Below are positions 1 through 5,961 of a stretch of 10,650 nucleotides of DNA, in pieces. The notes under the pieces were generated by a model, which did not search any database, had not been told where the DNA came from, and saw only the letters and a list, made by a program, of their open reading frames with translations. The position numbers and the translations under genes were made by a program. The number at the start of each line of letters is the position of its first letter. Positions within the stretch are counted from its first letter, which is position 1. The DNA lies in contig JAFABA010000171.1 in NCBI GenBank assembly GCA_023426265.1, forward strand, positions 1-10,650. The letters run 5' to 3'. The stretch is from Bacillota bacterium (GTDB taxonomy: Bacteria; Bacillota; Clostridia; Christensenellales; CAG-138).

Positions 1-168
1 CATCAGCGGCCCGAGTATGAAAGAAAATAACCGAATCAGCTTGCGGTATTGTTCTTCCATGCCCTTTTTGATGTTCTCGTTCTTGAACATCTGACCCGAT
101 TTCATTATGGCGCCATATAAAATATAAACGCCCAGCCCCACCTCGAAAATCACGAACATGTTGTCCAT
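1..168 (-). CDS. Small membrane protein, N-terminal part (runs off window)
   Basis: An open frame of 56 codons begins at an ATG at 168 and continues past the left edge. A strong ribosome binding site (GGAGGAGG) lies about 6 bases upstream. The protein starts MDNMFVIFEVGLGVYILYGA, a short hydrophobic N-terminal segment, followed by a basic and polar stretch rich in Lys, Glu and Arg (about residues 23-47), then a second hydrophobic run (LFSFILGPLM) entering the cut edge. This suggests two or more membrane segments with a short charged loop. A good promoter lies upstream at 259-288. I do not recognise the family. The start is well supported; the function is unknown. Confidence 0.7.
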   Translation of the reverse strand, partial: MDNMFVIFEVGLGVYILYGAIMKSGQMFKNENIKKGMEEQYRKLIRLFSFILGPLM

Positions 169-258
169 GCTGCCTCCTCCCGGGTTTCCCCGGTTTCCAT
201 AAAATAGCCGCGCAAGCGGGATATGGATAGAGAGCAACCGAACAGCCTGTTCATGCGT

Positions 259-288
259 ATTATACCAATTAAAACGAAGCAGGTGCAA
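259..288 (-). promoter_or_regulatory. Sigma-A type promoter for the left-edge membrane protein
   Basis: On the minus strand a -35 TTGCAC (283-288) and a perfect -10 TATAAT (259-264) are separated by 18 bases. The -10 is extended (TGGTATAAT). Transcription would start near 252, giving an untranslated leader of about 84 bases before the ATG at 168. No convincing intrinsic terminator is visible between the tadA stop (382) and this promoter, so some read-through from tadA is also possible. Confidence 0.65.
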
Positions 289-381
289 TGCTGGTTGCGC
301 AGTATCCACAATGTTCAAACTTTGTTAATAAAATCTAACCCAATTTTGTCGGAATTTGTATTCTTTTCGGCCGCCATCCTT

Positions 382-822
382 TCAATTTCGTTTCTTTTCG
401 AAAAATGTCTGCAAAAGCGCCGTGCATTCTTCTTCCAGTACGCCGCCGGAAAGCTCTATGGTATGGTTGAACCAGCCGTCCGTAATATCCGCCACGGAGC
501 CGCAGCAGCCCGCCCGCTGGTCAAACGCGCCGAACACGATGCGCGAAATCCGCGCGTTGATGGCCGCGCCCGCGCACATAGCGCAGGGTTCCAGCGTCAC
601 ATACAGCGTGCTTCCGCTTAAACGCCCGCCTTCCTTGCGCGCGCCTTCCCTGATAACGTTCAGCTCCGCATGCGCCGTCGGGTCGCTTGCGGCCTCGCAA
701 AGATTGTGCCCCCGGGCAATTACCTTGCCGTTTTGCACCAGTACCGCCCCCACCGGTACCTCGTCGAGTTCATATGCGCGCTGCGCCTCCTCCAGCGCCA
801 TACGCATAAAACGCTCGTCCAT
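382..822 (-). CDS. tadA: tRNA-specific adenosine-34 deaminase TadA
   Basis: The 146-residue product belongs to the cytidine/deoxycytidylate deaminase superfamily. Its zinc site is complete: HAE at residues 51-53 (zinc ligand H51, proton shuttle E53) and PCAMC at 79-83 (ligands C80 and C83). The N-terminal pattern MALEEAQRAYELDEVPVGAVLV is typical of TadA. Known members convert A34 to inosine at the wobble position of tRNA-Arg(ACG) in the cytoplasm and are usually essential. The length is close to that of other bacterial TadA proteins. The ATG is preceded by GGGAGG with about 8 bases of spacing. The gene starts 39 bases after the esterase stop codon, on the same strand, so the two probably share one transcript. 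The link with the esterase is positional only. Confidence 0.95.
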   Translation of the reverse strand: MDERFMRMALEEAQRAYELDEVPVGAVLVQNGKVIARGHNLCEAASDPTAHAELNVIREGARKEGGRLSGSTLYVTLEPCAMCAGAAINARISRIVFGAFDQRAGCCGSVADITDGWFNHTIELSGGVLEEECTALLQTFFEKKRN

Positions 823-861
823 TCCATCTACCTCCCATTTTCGCTGCCGTTTGTGTCTTAC

Positions 862-1662
862 CTACGCGCCCCTGTCTGCCGCTTTCAACTGCCGCCCGGT
901 GTTTTCCTCCACAAACATCAGGCACTTTGCCGCCACGTCCTCCCGCTCCTGCCCATACGGGCAGCCATGCGTGGAGCGCTCCAAATATACGGTCGTAAAC
1001 GCGGCGCTGTTGACGCCGCGTTCTATCATGCCCACACTGCTTAAATCCACGCGGTTGTCGCTGCGGGACTGAAACAGCAGCACAGGGCAGGTAATGTTCT
1101 GTAAGCCCTGTTTTGCAAGCGCGCACAGCCGCCGGATATCCCGGATACGCCGTAAAGGCGTGCCGGCATATCCTTGCGCGTATGGATTGCCCTCGTAGGT
1201 GGCGGGCACGTTGTCATACCAATAGGGTTTTACCGCACCGAGCGGCACGGAAAGATACAAATAAGCCTTCAGGCGCAGCGGCGCACAGAATAGCACGATG
1301 CCGCTCACCGGCTTTCGCTCCGCAAGGAGCATAGCAAGCACCCCGCCCATGGAATGCCCCATCACAAAAATATCGGTACATCCGGCTTCTTTGAGCTTTT
1401 CGTACCCTTCCTCCGCGTCGCGCAGCCAGTCCGTATGGCGCTGCGCGTTCATGTCCCGCAAAGAAGTCCCGTGGCCGCGGAGCATGGGAGAATATACCGT
1501 ATACCCTTCTCCGGCAAGCGCATCCGCAATAAAGCGGACATTTGCAGGCGTGCCGGTAAACCCGTGCATCAGAAGGCAGCCTACAGCACCGCCCTTATGA
1601 AAATACGGCCGGGCAAGCGAATTAAACGCCTGCAGCGTATCCGGCGTAATCCGTTTTGCCAT
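862..1662 (-). CDS. Est30-like alpha/beta-hydrolase carboxylesterase
   Basis: The 266-residue alpha/beta hydrolase has an oxyanion motif HGFTG (33-37), a nucleophile elbow GHSMGG (102-107, Ser104), a likely catalytic Asp202 in the QSRSDNRVD segment and a likely catalytic His232 in RSTHG. The order and spacing match the small cytoplasmic carboxylesterases/monoacylglycerol lipases of Firmicutes such as Geobacillus Est30; a short lid-like region lies at about 131-165. These hydrolyse short- to medium-chain esters; the natural substrate is unknown. The start at 1662 is chosen because GGGAGG lies about 6 bases upstream and the hydrolase homology begins soon after. The same frame stays open to 1902, but that extension overlaps the neighbouring VOC gene and looks non-protein-like. 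The gene is first in a probable operon with tadA. Confidence 0.9.
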   Translation of the reverse strand: MAKRITPDTLQAFNSLARPYFHKGGAVGCLLMHGFTGTPANVRFIADALAGEGYTVYSPMLRGHGTSLRDMNAQRHTDWLRDAEEGYEKLKEAGCTDIFVMGHSMGGVLAMLLAERKPVSGIVLFCAPLRLKAYLYLSVPLGAVKPYWYDNVPATYEGNPYAQGYAGTPLRRIRDIRRLCALAKQGLQNITCPVLLFQSRSDNRVDLSSVGMIERGVNSAAFTTVYLERSTHGCPYGQEREDVAAKCLMFVEENTGRQLKAADRGA

Positions 1663-1712
1663 ATGCCCACCTCCCTGCCAACAAAGCGGGAAATTTAAGG
1701 TACCTAAAGAGT

Positions 1713-1740
1713 AGTATACCATCTGCGGCAGGGCGCGTAA
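1713..1740 (-). promoter_or_regulatory. Probable promoter of the esterase-tadA operon
   Basis: On the minus strand an extended -10 TGGTATACT is visible (TATACT at 1713-1718). The best -35 at 16 bases spacing is TTACGC (1735-1740), a poor match, so the extended -10 would carry recognition. It sits about 50 bases before the esterase ATG and just after the VOC stop codon. Confidence 0.45.
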
Positions 1741-1762
1741 ACGGCGGACGCCGCGGATTTGT

Positions 1763-2134
1763 TCATCGCTTTGCGGGAACAATTTCCAGCCAGTAATTGT
1801 CCGGATCGGCAATGAAATAAATGCCCATCTGCGGGTTTTCGTAGCAGATGCAGCCCATCTCCTTATGGCGGGCGTGGGCGGCCTTAAAATCTTCCGTCTC
1901 AAAGGCGAGGTGGAACTCGTTTTCCCCCAAATCGTAAGCCTGAGGATGATCCTTTACCCAAGTCAGCTCCAACTGGTGGCCGCCCGTTCCATCCGAAAGG
2001 AACACCAGCCGGAAGGAGCCGTCGGGCGCCGTCTTTTCCCGCACAGGCGTAAGCCCCAGCGCCTCTTTGTAAAAAGCGAGGCTCCTTTGTATATCCGTTA
2101 CATTGAAGTTGTTGTGCACCATCTTAAAATGCAT
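1763..2134 (-). CDS. VOC-family (glyoxalase I-like) metalloprotein
   Basis: The 123-residue protein consists of two beta-alpha-beta-beta-beta modules of the vicinal oxygen chelate superfamily. Four residues fall where glyoxalase I binds metal: H7 (near the start, MVHNNFNV), E56 (HQLEL), H75 (EFHLAF) and E117 (YWLEIVP). The YFIADPDNYWLEI end is the usual C-terminal strand of lactoylglutathione-lyase-like proteins. Glyoxalase I isomerises the methylglyoxal-thiol hemithioacetal in the cytoplasm, but small VOC proteins also include antibiotic-resistance and dioxygenase-like enzymes, so the substrate stays open. The ATG at 2134 has AAAGGAAG about 8 bases upstream. The gene lies directly downstream of the candidate structured RNA and may be transcribed from the same promoter. 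I see no terminator between this gene and the esterase. Confidence 0.85.
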   Translation of the reverse strand: MHFKMVHNNFNVTDIQRSLAFYKEALGLTPVREKTAPDGSFRLVFLSDGTGGHQLELTWVKDHPQAYDLGENEFHLAFETEDFKAAHARHKEMGCICYENPQMGIYFIADPDNYWLEIVPAKR

Positions 2135-2162
2135 GGGGTATTCTTCCTTTCACCCGGCGCTA

Positions 2163-2384
2163 AAACGTCACAATATACTTATCTATTAGTCCAGGGATCT
2201 ATCCACAGTTCACAAAGGTCACGCTGCGCTGCGGCAAAGCCCGCTGCCTTGCGCCCCCTTGCGGCGGCCCGCAGGCCTAGTGCACGAGGCGTCTCCCGCC
2301 GAGGGCCTCATTGGGCTTGGTTCGCGCTTACTCTGCCACAGGCAGCGCTTCGGACCCGCCCCACTGGCGGCGCTCGGCTTCGCC
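2163..2384 (-). ncRNA. Candidate structured RNA upstream of the VOC gene (raiA-like?)
   Basis: A GC-rich stretch without a credible gene begins just after an extended -10 promoter and can fold into several nested helices on the minus strand. One arm nests GGGC, GGU, GCGC and a CUGCC-UGU-GGCAG hairpin on the 5' side against GCGC, ACC and GCCC on the 3' side (roughly 2308-2355). Then come a GGCG-GGAGA-CGCC hairpin, a GGCCC/GGGCC pairing, and a GCGG-GCUUUG-CCGC hairpin (about 2229-2242). The 3' third is AT-rich and weakly structured, unlike the rest. Such a layout fits a large conserved RNA or a long riboswitch-like leader of the VOC gene. The size and style recall the raiA RNA motif of Firmicutes, but this is recollection, not a match. 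The 5' end is inferred from the promoter; the 3' end is a guess, as no terminator is visible. It is not tmRNA, RNase P or SRP RNA by their signature sequences. Confidence 0.45.
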
Positions 2385-2389
2385 CCTTT

Positions 2390-2416
2390 ATTATAGCACA
2401 GTTCCCGTTCGAACAA
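2390..2416 (-). promoter_or_regulatory. Extended -10 promoter reading into the candidate RNA and VOC gene
   Basis: On the minus strand TGCTATAAT (2390-2398) is a perfect -10 with the TG extension. Candidate -35 elements are TTGTTC (15-base spacing) or GTTGTT (16-base spacing), neither ideal. The start of transcription would be near 2383, about 250 bases before the VOC ATG, far longer than a plain leader needs. Confidence 0.55.
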
Positions 2417-2427
2417 CCCAGCAAAGA

Positions 2428-2459
2428 AGGCCGCATTTAACGCATCTGCCTGCGGCTTT
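2428..2459. repeat. Inverted repeat between divergent promoters
   Basis: AAGGCCGCA (2428-2436) pairs with TGCGGCTTT (2451-2459) as a 9-base stem with one G-U pair and a 14-base loop, followed by one further T. It resembles an intrinsic terminator on the plus strand, but no plus-strand gene lies upstream of it. It may be an operator-like element, a relic, or a terminator for stray transcription. The remaining part of the interval 2385-2617 holds only the two divergent promoters. Confidence 0.3.
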
Positions 2460-2534
2460 TCAGAATACGGGCGTCCTGTTCAGGGTTTTACAAAGCCGGG
2501 GTGCAAAACTTTAAAAAAGCGCGGCTCATTGCGC

Positions 2535-2563
2535 TATACATCCCGCCATTTATTTTCTATAAT
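2535..2563 (+). promoter_or_regulatory. Sigma-A type promoter of the MFS transporter gene
   Basis: TATACA (2535-2540) and TATAAT (2558-2563) are separated by the ideal 17 bases. Transcription would start near 2570, leaving a leader of about 48 bases before the ATG at 2618. Confidence 0.6.
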
Positions 2564-2617
2564 AAGGTAAGGAATCGTCTTTGAAGCATATCTTTTCGAA
2601 GAAACGAGGAACTGTTC

Positions 2618-3871
2618 ATGCAGACAGAACAAAAGCGGTTTACCAAGCAAGAAACCGCATGGATGCTCTACGATTGGGCCAACTCCGCCTATTCCATACT
2701 GGTTGCAGCAGTCCTGCCGCTGTTTGCGAGCTCCATGGCGCAAAGTGCGGGGGTGTCCAGCGTGGCCCATACGGCAAACTGGGGATATGCCAGTTCCCTT
2801 ACGGGGCTTGCCGTGGCCGTGCTAGCGCCGATACTGGGCTCCATTACGGATTACCGCACGCTCCGGATGCGGCTGTTTGCCGCCTTCTTTGCGGTGGGCG
2901 TGCTCTCCACGGGATTGATCCCCATCACAAACTCCTATATCGGCCTTTTACTATTATACGGCATCACCAATTTCGGCTTCTCGGGTGCGAATGTGTTTTA
3001 CGACGCGTTCCTTGTGGACGTCACCACACCCGAACGCATGGATAAGGTCAGCACCTGGGGCTTTGGCCTGGGCTATATCGGCGGCAGCACCATCCCGTTC
3101 CTGATAAGCATCGGGCTCATCATGTTTGGCCCTTCCTTCGGCGTAAGCGAGCTTGCGGCCATGCGCGTCTCCTGCCTGATCACCGCCCTGTGGTGGGCGC
3201 TCTTTACCATACCGTTCTTCCGCAACGTGCGGCAAATTACCGCCATTGAGCCGGAGCCGCATATGATCGCGAACAGCCTCAAGCGCCTGGGCGGCACGTT
3301 CCGGGACATTAAAAAGCACAAGCGCCTGTTCATTTTCCTGATCGCGTACTTCTTCTATATCGACGGCGTGGGCACCATCATCAAAATGGCCTCCACCTAC
3401 GCCGCGGCGCTGGGCCTTGATTCCACCAGCATCATACTGGGCCTTTTATTGACCCAGGTGGTCGCGTTCCCGTGCTCCATCCTCTACGGCAAGCTGTGCG
3501 ACCGCTTTTCCGCAAAGAAGATGCTCTATTTCGGCATCGCGACCTACCTGCTGGTATGCGTGGTGGGCTTTGTGATGGCGCACGCGTGGCAGTTCTTCCT
3601 GCTTGCGGGGCTTGTTGGCACCGCGCAGGGCGGCATCCAGGCGCTTTCCCGCTCCTACTTTGGAAAGCTCATACCGGATAAGCGCCGCGCGGGCGAATTC
3701 TTTGGGCTGTATAACATATTCGGCAAGTTTGAAAGCGTATTGGGCACGGCGCTGATGGGCGTTGTGATGTCTTTGACCGGCCGCGTCAACGACGGCGTCA
3801 TCCCTGTGGCCATTACGTTTATTATCGGCGCCGCGCTTCTGTTCTTTGTGAGGGAGGATAAGGCTTCTTAA
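2618..3871 (+). CDS. UMF1-family (Atg22-like) MFS transporter
   Basis: The 417-residue protein has about 12 hydrophobic segments split by a central polar loop (about residues 202-236, ending in KKHKR). The opening YDWANSAY (18-25) at the first membrane helix is diagnostic of the UMF1/vacuole-effluxer Atg22-like branch of the major facilitator superfamily. A loop 2-3 motif (GSITDYRTLRMR, 74-85) and its second-half counterpart (GKLCDRFSAKK, 291-301) are present, as is the VTTPERMDKVSTWGFGLGYIGG block typical of the family. Eukaryotic Atg22 exports amino acids from the vacuole; bacterial substrates are largely unknown, so direction and cargo are not assigned. The start is supported by GAGGA 7 bases before the ATG. 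The gene appears monocistronic, with its own promoter and a terminator about 80 bases past the stop. Length and motifs are complete. Confidence 0.9.
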   Translation: MQTEQKRFTKQETAWMLYDWANSAYSILVAAVLPLFASSMAQSAGVSSVAHTANWGYASSLTGLAVAVLAPILGSITDYRTLRMRLFAAFFAVGVLSTGLIPITNSYIGLLLLYGITNFGFSGANVFYDAFLVDVTTPERMDKVSTWGFGLGYIGGSTIPFLISIGLIMFGPSFGVSELAAMRVSCLITALWWALFTIPFFRNVRQITAIEPEPHMIANSLKRLGGTFRDIKKHKRLFIFLIAYFFYIDGVGTIIKMASTYAAALGLDSTSIILGLLLTQVVAFPCSILYGKLCDRFSAKKMLYFGIATYLLVCVVGFVMAHAWQFFLLAGLVGTAQGGIQALSRSYFGKLIPDKRRAGEFFGLYNIFGKFESVLGTALMGVVMSLTGRVNDGVIPVAITFIIGAALLFFVREDKAS

Positions 3872-3925
3872 ATTGGGATAATGCAACCTTAACAACGCTT
3901 CTCACAGCGCAATTAAACTTTCCTG

Positions 3926-3934
3926 TGGTATAGT
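3926..3934 (+). promoter_or_regulatory. Possible extended -10 promoter for the repeat-peptidase gene
   Basis: TGGTATAGT matches an extended -10 (TGn plus TATAGT at 3929-3934), but no recognisable -35 lies 16-18 bases upstream. It lies between the MFS stop and the terminator at 3951-3997. There is no room for another promoter between that terminator and the ATG at 4023, so either this element or read-through from the MFS gene must drive the downstream gene. Confidence 0.4.
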
Positions 3935-3950
3935 GGTAGCATCGGAGAAC

Positions 3951-3997
3951 CGGAGCGGAGCTTGGGGATTGCCCCATCCCCCGCTCCGTTTTGTTTT
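3951..3997 (+). terminator. Intrinsic terminator in the leader of the repeat-peptidase gene
   Basis: CGGAGCGG (3951-3958) pairs perfectly with CCGCTCCG (3981-3988). An inner helix GGGAT/ATCCC (3965-3969 with 3976-3980) closes a six-base loop, with AGCTT bulged on the 5' side. A TTTTGTTTT tract follows directly (3989-3997). It can serve as the MFS terminator, but the next gene's ribosome binding site starts only about 12 bases later, so it could also act as an attenuator for that gene. Confidence 0.8.
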
Positions 3998-4022
3998 ACC
4001 AAAATAGTAAGGAGGAAGTACG

Positions 4023-5816
4023 ATGGCAAAGAATACGAACCTCACCATGGCGGGGCTGCGTCTGGCGGAGGAGGAAATGAAAACGGCCAAGACGCAGCAC
4101 GAACAAAAGCCGCTCACCGCAATCACCGTTGCGCTGGCGGAAATGGAAAGTAAAAATCAAACGCCCGGCATTACTATGGCAGGGCTCCGGCAGGCCGAAC
4201 AGCGGATGGCTCCCAATATGACGATGGGCGGCTTAAGGCTTGCAGAAAAGAATGATGCGGGGTTACAGGCGGCGCGGCAAGCATTTACAAAAATCCAGAA
4301 TGAGAGAAACACTCCTGCTACTATAGCGGGGTTCCGGCAGACGGAGCAGCGCATGGCGCCCAATATGACGATGGGCGGATTAAGGCGCGCGGAAAAAAAC
4401 GAGGCAGGATTGCAGGCGGCGCAGCAAGCGCTTGCGCGGATGCAGGAGAGCGGAGCCAAGCGGACAATTCGAGACTTGCCAACAATAGCTGTTCCGCATC
4501 CTAAAGGTTCGTTGATGCCTTTTCAAAATGCTGTGGGAACTTTTCCCGAAAGAGATTCCAGCATCATAATGTTAAATGAGGCACAGCAGCTAAGCTTTGC
4601 AGGAAATAATGAAAGTGATAAGTTGCAGAATGGCGGAAATTTTGATGCTAACCGTTTAACACTTAATAAGACAATTTCCAACTATGAGAAAGAAGTTGCT
4701 AATGAGAACTTAACTCCTGACTTGGAAGCGGAGCTAAAGCAATACCTTGCTATGGCACGTAATGTTTCGAGAAACAATCCGGAACTTGCATACGCTATTT
4801 TAGAATACGTTGCGACCAAGGGACAATCTGGAAAATACGACTTGGATATATTACGGCAAAAACAATATACACTTCAAGCATGGTCAACGAGCTTAAGGGA
4901 ACAATTCTTGAGGGTTGCTTCTAAGAATACGGAAAACTCTCAAAAAGCGATAAAAACCATCATAGAGCAGCAGGCTGTTGTTGGTAGCGAATTGCAAAAG
5001 GTCGAGACACAAATTCAATATATGAAGAAACGTGGGATGAAAGAATCAGAAATAAAATATCCATTCTACAATACGCTAACAAAAACAAAGGAGGAGAAAA
5101 ATAACATATTAAATAATCTAGCAGAAAATGTAGCAGACTACTATCAAGAAATTTGGTATAACATTGATGAAAACAAGGCAAAACAATTATCAATGAATAT
5201 ATACGCCGCCTTGACCACAATTTCCTCAATAAATCATGAAATAAACGCAAATCTTCCCACTAATACTACAGTTACAGCGGCTAAAGATGTTCTTGATACT
5301 CTAAAAGACGATCAAACTGCATTTAAGGACGGCTATATCATAGATCAGGCAAAGTTAAAAGGAGTCGAGTATGGTAGCTTGGGCAATTCGCCAGGTAACG
5401 GATGCGGCTGGATTGCTGCTTATAATGCTTTAAAAGCATTGGGTGAAAAATCTGATCCATATGACATTATGCGAGAAGTTGGAGAGGGGGCTCTTTTAGC
5501 TGGCACAGTAGGCACCGATCCACTGTATCTGCTTCAATTTTTTAGGAATAGAGGATATGATGCGGAGGTCTATGTTACAAAAGAAGGCGTGGAGCGAGAA
5601 GTGCTCAGATCAGATGCTAGCATTTTGGTATACGGTTATGCTTACAATGGCGGGATAGGTGCCCATTTTATTGCTGGGTATCCTATGCAGAACGGGTCTG
5701 CAGATATGAGATTTTTTAATGATGGATACAAAAAAGAGAATTATATTGGCCCTATTGATGCGCACTACCATGACTATGATATTTTTCGGTTTGCCATCTG
5801 TATAAATAAGCCATAG
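4023..5816 (+). CDS. Mosaic protein: TMxGLRxAE repeats plus C39/papain-like peptidase domain
   Basis: The 597-residue product has three parts. Residues 1-145 carry five copies of a [N/G]-x-T-M-[AG]-G-[LF]-R-x-[AT]-E motif (at 6, 49, 65, 99 and 114) within a tandem 50-residue repeat (47-96 and 97-145). Residues 150-440 are hydrophilic, Lys/Glu/Asn-rich and mostly helical in appearance. Residues 450-597 look like a papain-fold cysteine peptidase of the C39-like type: NGCGWIAAYNAL with C461, GAHFIAGY with H548, and FFND with N566/D567 as plausible triad members. No signal peptide or membrane segment is evident. The first ~450 bases are GC-rich like the flanks, while the rest is clearly AT-rich, suggesting domain recombination. 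An N-terminal constant repeat module joined to a foreign enzymatic C-terminus is the plan of polymorphic toxins and effectors; that role is inference. AGGAGG lies 7 bases before the ATG. A maturation protease or phage-derived protein are alternatives. Confidence 0.8.
   Translation: MAKNTNLTMAGLRLAEEEMKTAKTQHEQKPLTAITVALAEMESKNQTPGITMAGLRQAEQRMAPNMTMGGLRLAEKNDAGLQAARQAFTKIQNERNTPATIAGFRQTEQRMAPNMTMGGLRRAEKNEAGLQAAQQALARMQESGAKRTIRDLPTIAVPHPKGSLMPFQNAVGTFPERDSSIIMLNEAQQLSFAGNNESDKLQNGGNFDANRLTLNKTISNYEKEVANENLTPDLEAELKQYLAMARNVSRNNPELAYAILEYVATKGQSGKYDLDILRQKQYTLQAWSTSLREQFLRVASKNTENSQKAIKTIIEQQAVVGSELQKVETQIQYMKKRGMKESEIKYPFYNTLTKTKEEKNNILNNLAENVADYYQEIWYNIDENKAKQLSMNIYAALTTISSINHEINANLPTNTTVTAAKDVLDTLKDDQTAFKDGYIIDQAKLKGVEYGSLGNSPGNGCGWIAAYNALKALGEKSDPYDIMREVGEGALLAGTVGTDPLYLLQFFRNRGYDAEVYVTKEGVEREVLRSDASILVYGYAYNGGIGAHFIAGYPMQNGSADMRFFNDGYKKENYIGPIDAHYHDYDIFRFAICINKP
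4161..4460 (+). repeat. Tandem direct repeat of 150 bases coding for 50-residue units
   Basis: The units 4161-4310 and 4311-4460 encode clearly related 50-residue blocks, both containing EQRMAPNMTMGGLR and AEKN-AGLQAA. The central DNA is nearly identical (for example CCCAATATGACGATGGGCGG in both copies), with differences mostly at third codon positions, so duplication is fairly recent but selected at protein level. A diverged partial unit precedes it (residues 6-46). Confidence 0.85.
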
Positions 5817-5823
5817 ACATCAC

Positions 5824-5849
5824 AGCGGGGCCACGCGCCCCGCTTTTTT
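5824..5849 (+). terminator. Intrinsic terminator after the repeat-peptidase gene
   Basis: AGCGGGGC (5824-5831) pairs with GCCCCGCT (5837-5844) around the loop CACGC, followed by a run of T residues to 5849. It begins 8 bases after the stop codon, a textbook rho-independent terminator, and separates this gene from the lipoprotein gene. Confidence 0.9.
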
Positions 5850-5871
5850 CGTGAACTTCATCTTTCCTTAC

Positions 5872-5900
5872 TTTACGAACAAATGTGCTTATGTTATAAT
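5872..5900 (+). promoter_or_regulatory. Sigma-A type promoter of the lipoprotein gene
   Basis: TTTACG (5872-5877) and TATAAT (5895-5900) stand 17 bases apart, and the -10 carries a TG extension (TGTTATAAT). Transcription would begin near 5907. The leader of about 55 bases contains a hairpin (5922-5947). Confidence 0.75.
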
Positions 5901-5921
5901 ATACCAAACTACTATGAGACA

Positions 5922-5947
5922 TTTCGCCCGGCATTGTCCGGGAGAAA
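5922..5947 (+). promoter_or_regulatory. Leader hairpin upstream of the lipoprotein start
   Basis: TTTC-G-CCCGG pairs with CCGGG-A-GAAA around the loop CATTGT, giving nine pairs with one G-A mismatch. It takes in GGGAG, the best purine-rich ribosome-binding-like sequence in the leader, though that lies about 19 bases from the ATG. The only closer candidate is GCGGG about 9 bases upstream, so initiation at this gene looks weak or regulated. Confidence 0.45.
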
Positions 5948-5961
5948 GCGGGTAAACTCAT

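Noticed and set aside
1741..1762. Small inverted repeat (CGGCG/CGCCG) after the VOC stop as a terminator
   Set aside because: The loop would be only two bases (or the stem four pairs) and there is no proper T run.
1663..1902. An 80-residue N-terminal extension of the esterase in the same frame
   Set aside because: It overlaps the end of the VOC gene, includes the probable promoter, and reads as Arg/Trp-rich non-protein sequence. A good ribosome binding site supports the start at 1662.
2219..2416. Short minus-strand open frame of 65 codons in the interval before the VOC gene
   Set aside because: Low-complexity Ala/Arg/Gly composition from GC-rich DNA, no ribosome binding site, and it overlaps the promoter and the stable RNA helices.
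2954..3319. Long antisense frames across the MFS transporter gene
   Set aside because: These are shadows of a GC-rich gene with a clear membrane-transporter product on the plus strand; no ribosome binding site or family-like sequence is seen.
3921..3990. tRNA-like D-arm sequence (GGTATAGTGGTAGCA) after the MFS gene
   Set aside because: The D-stem does not pair well, and no anticodon arm or T-loop (TTCGA) follows. The downstream bases form an intrinsic terminator instead.
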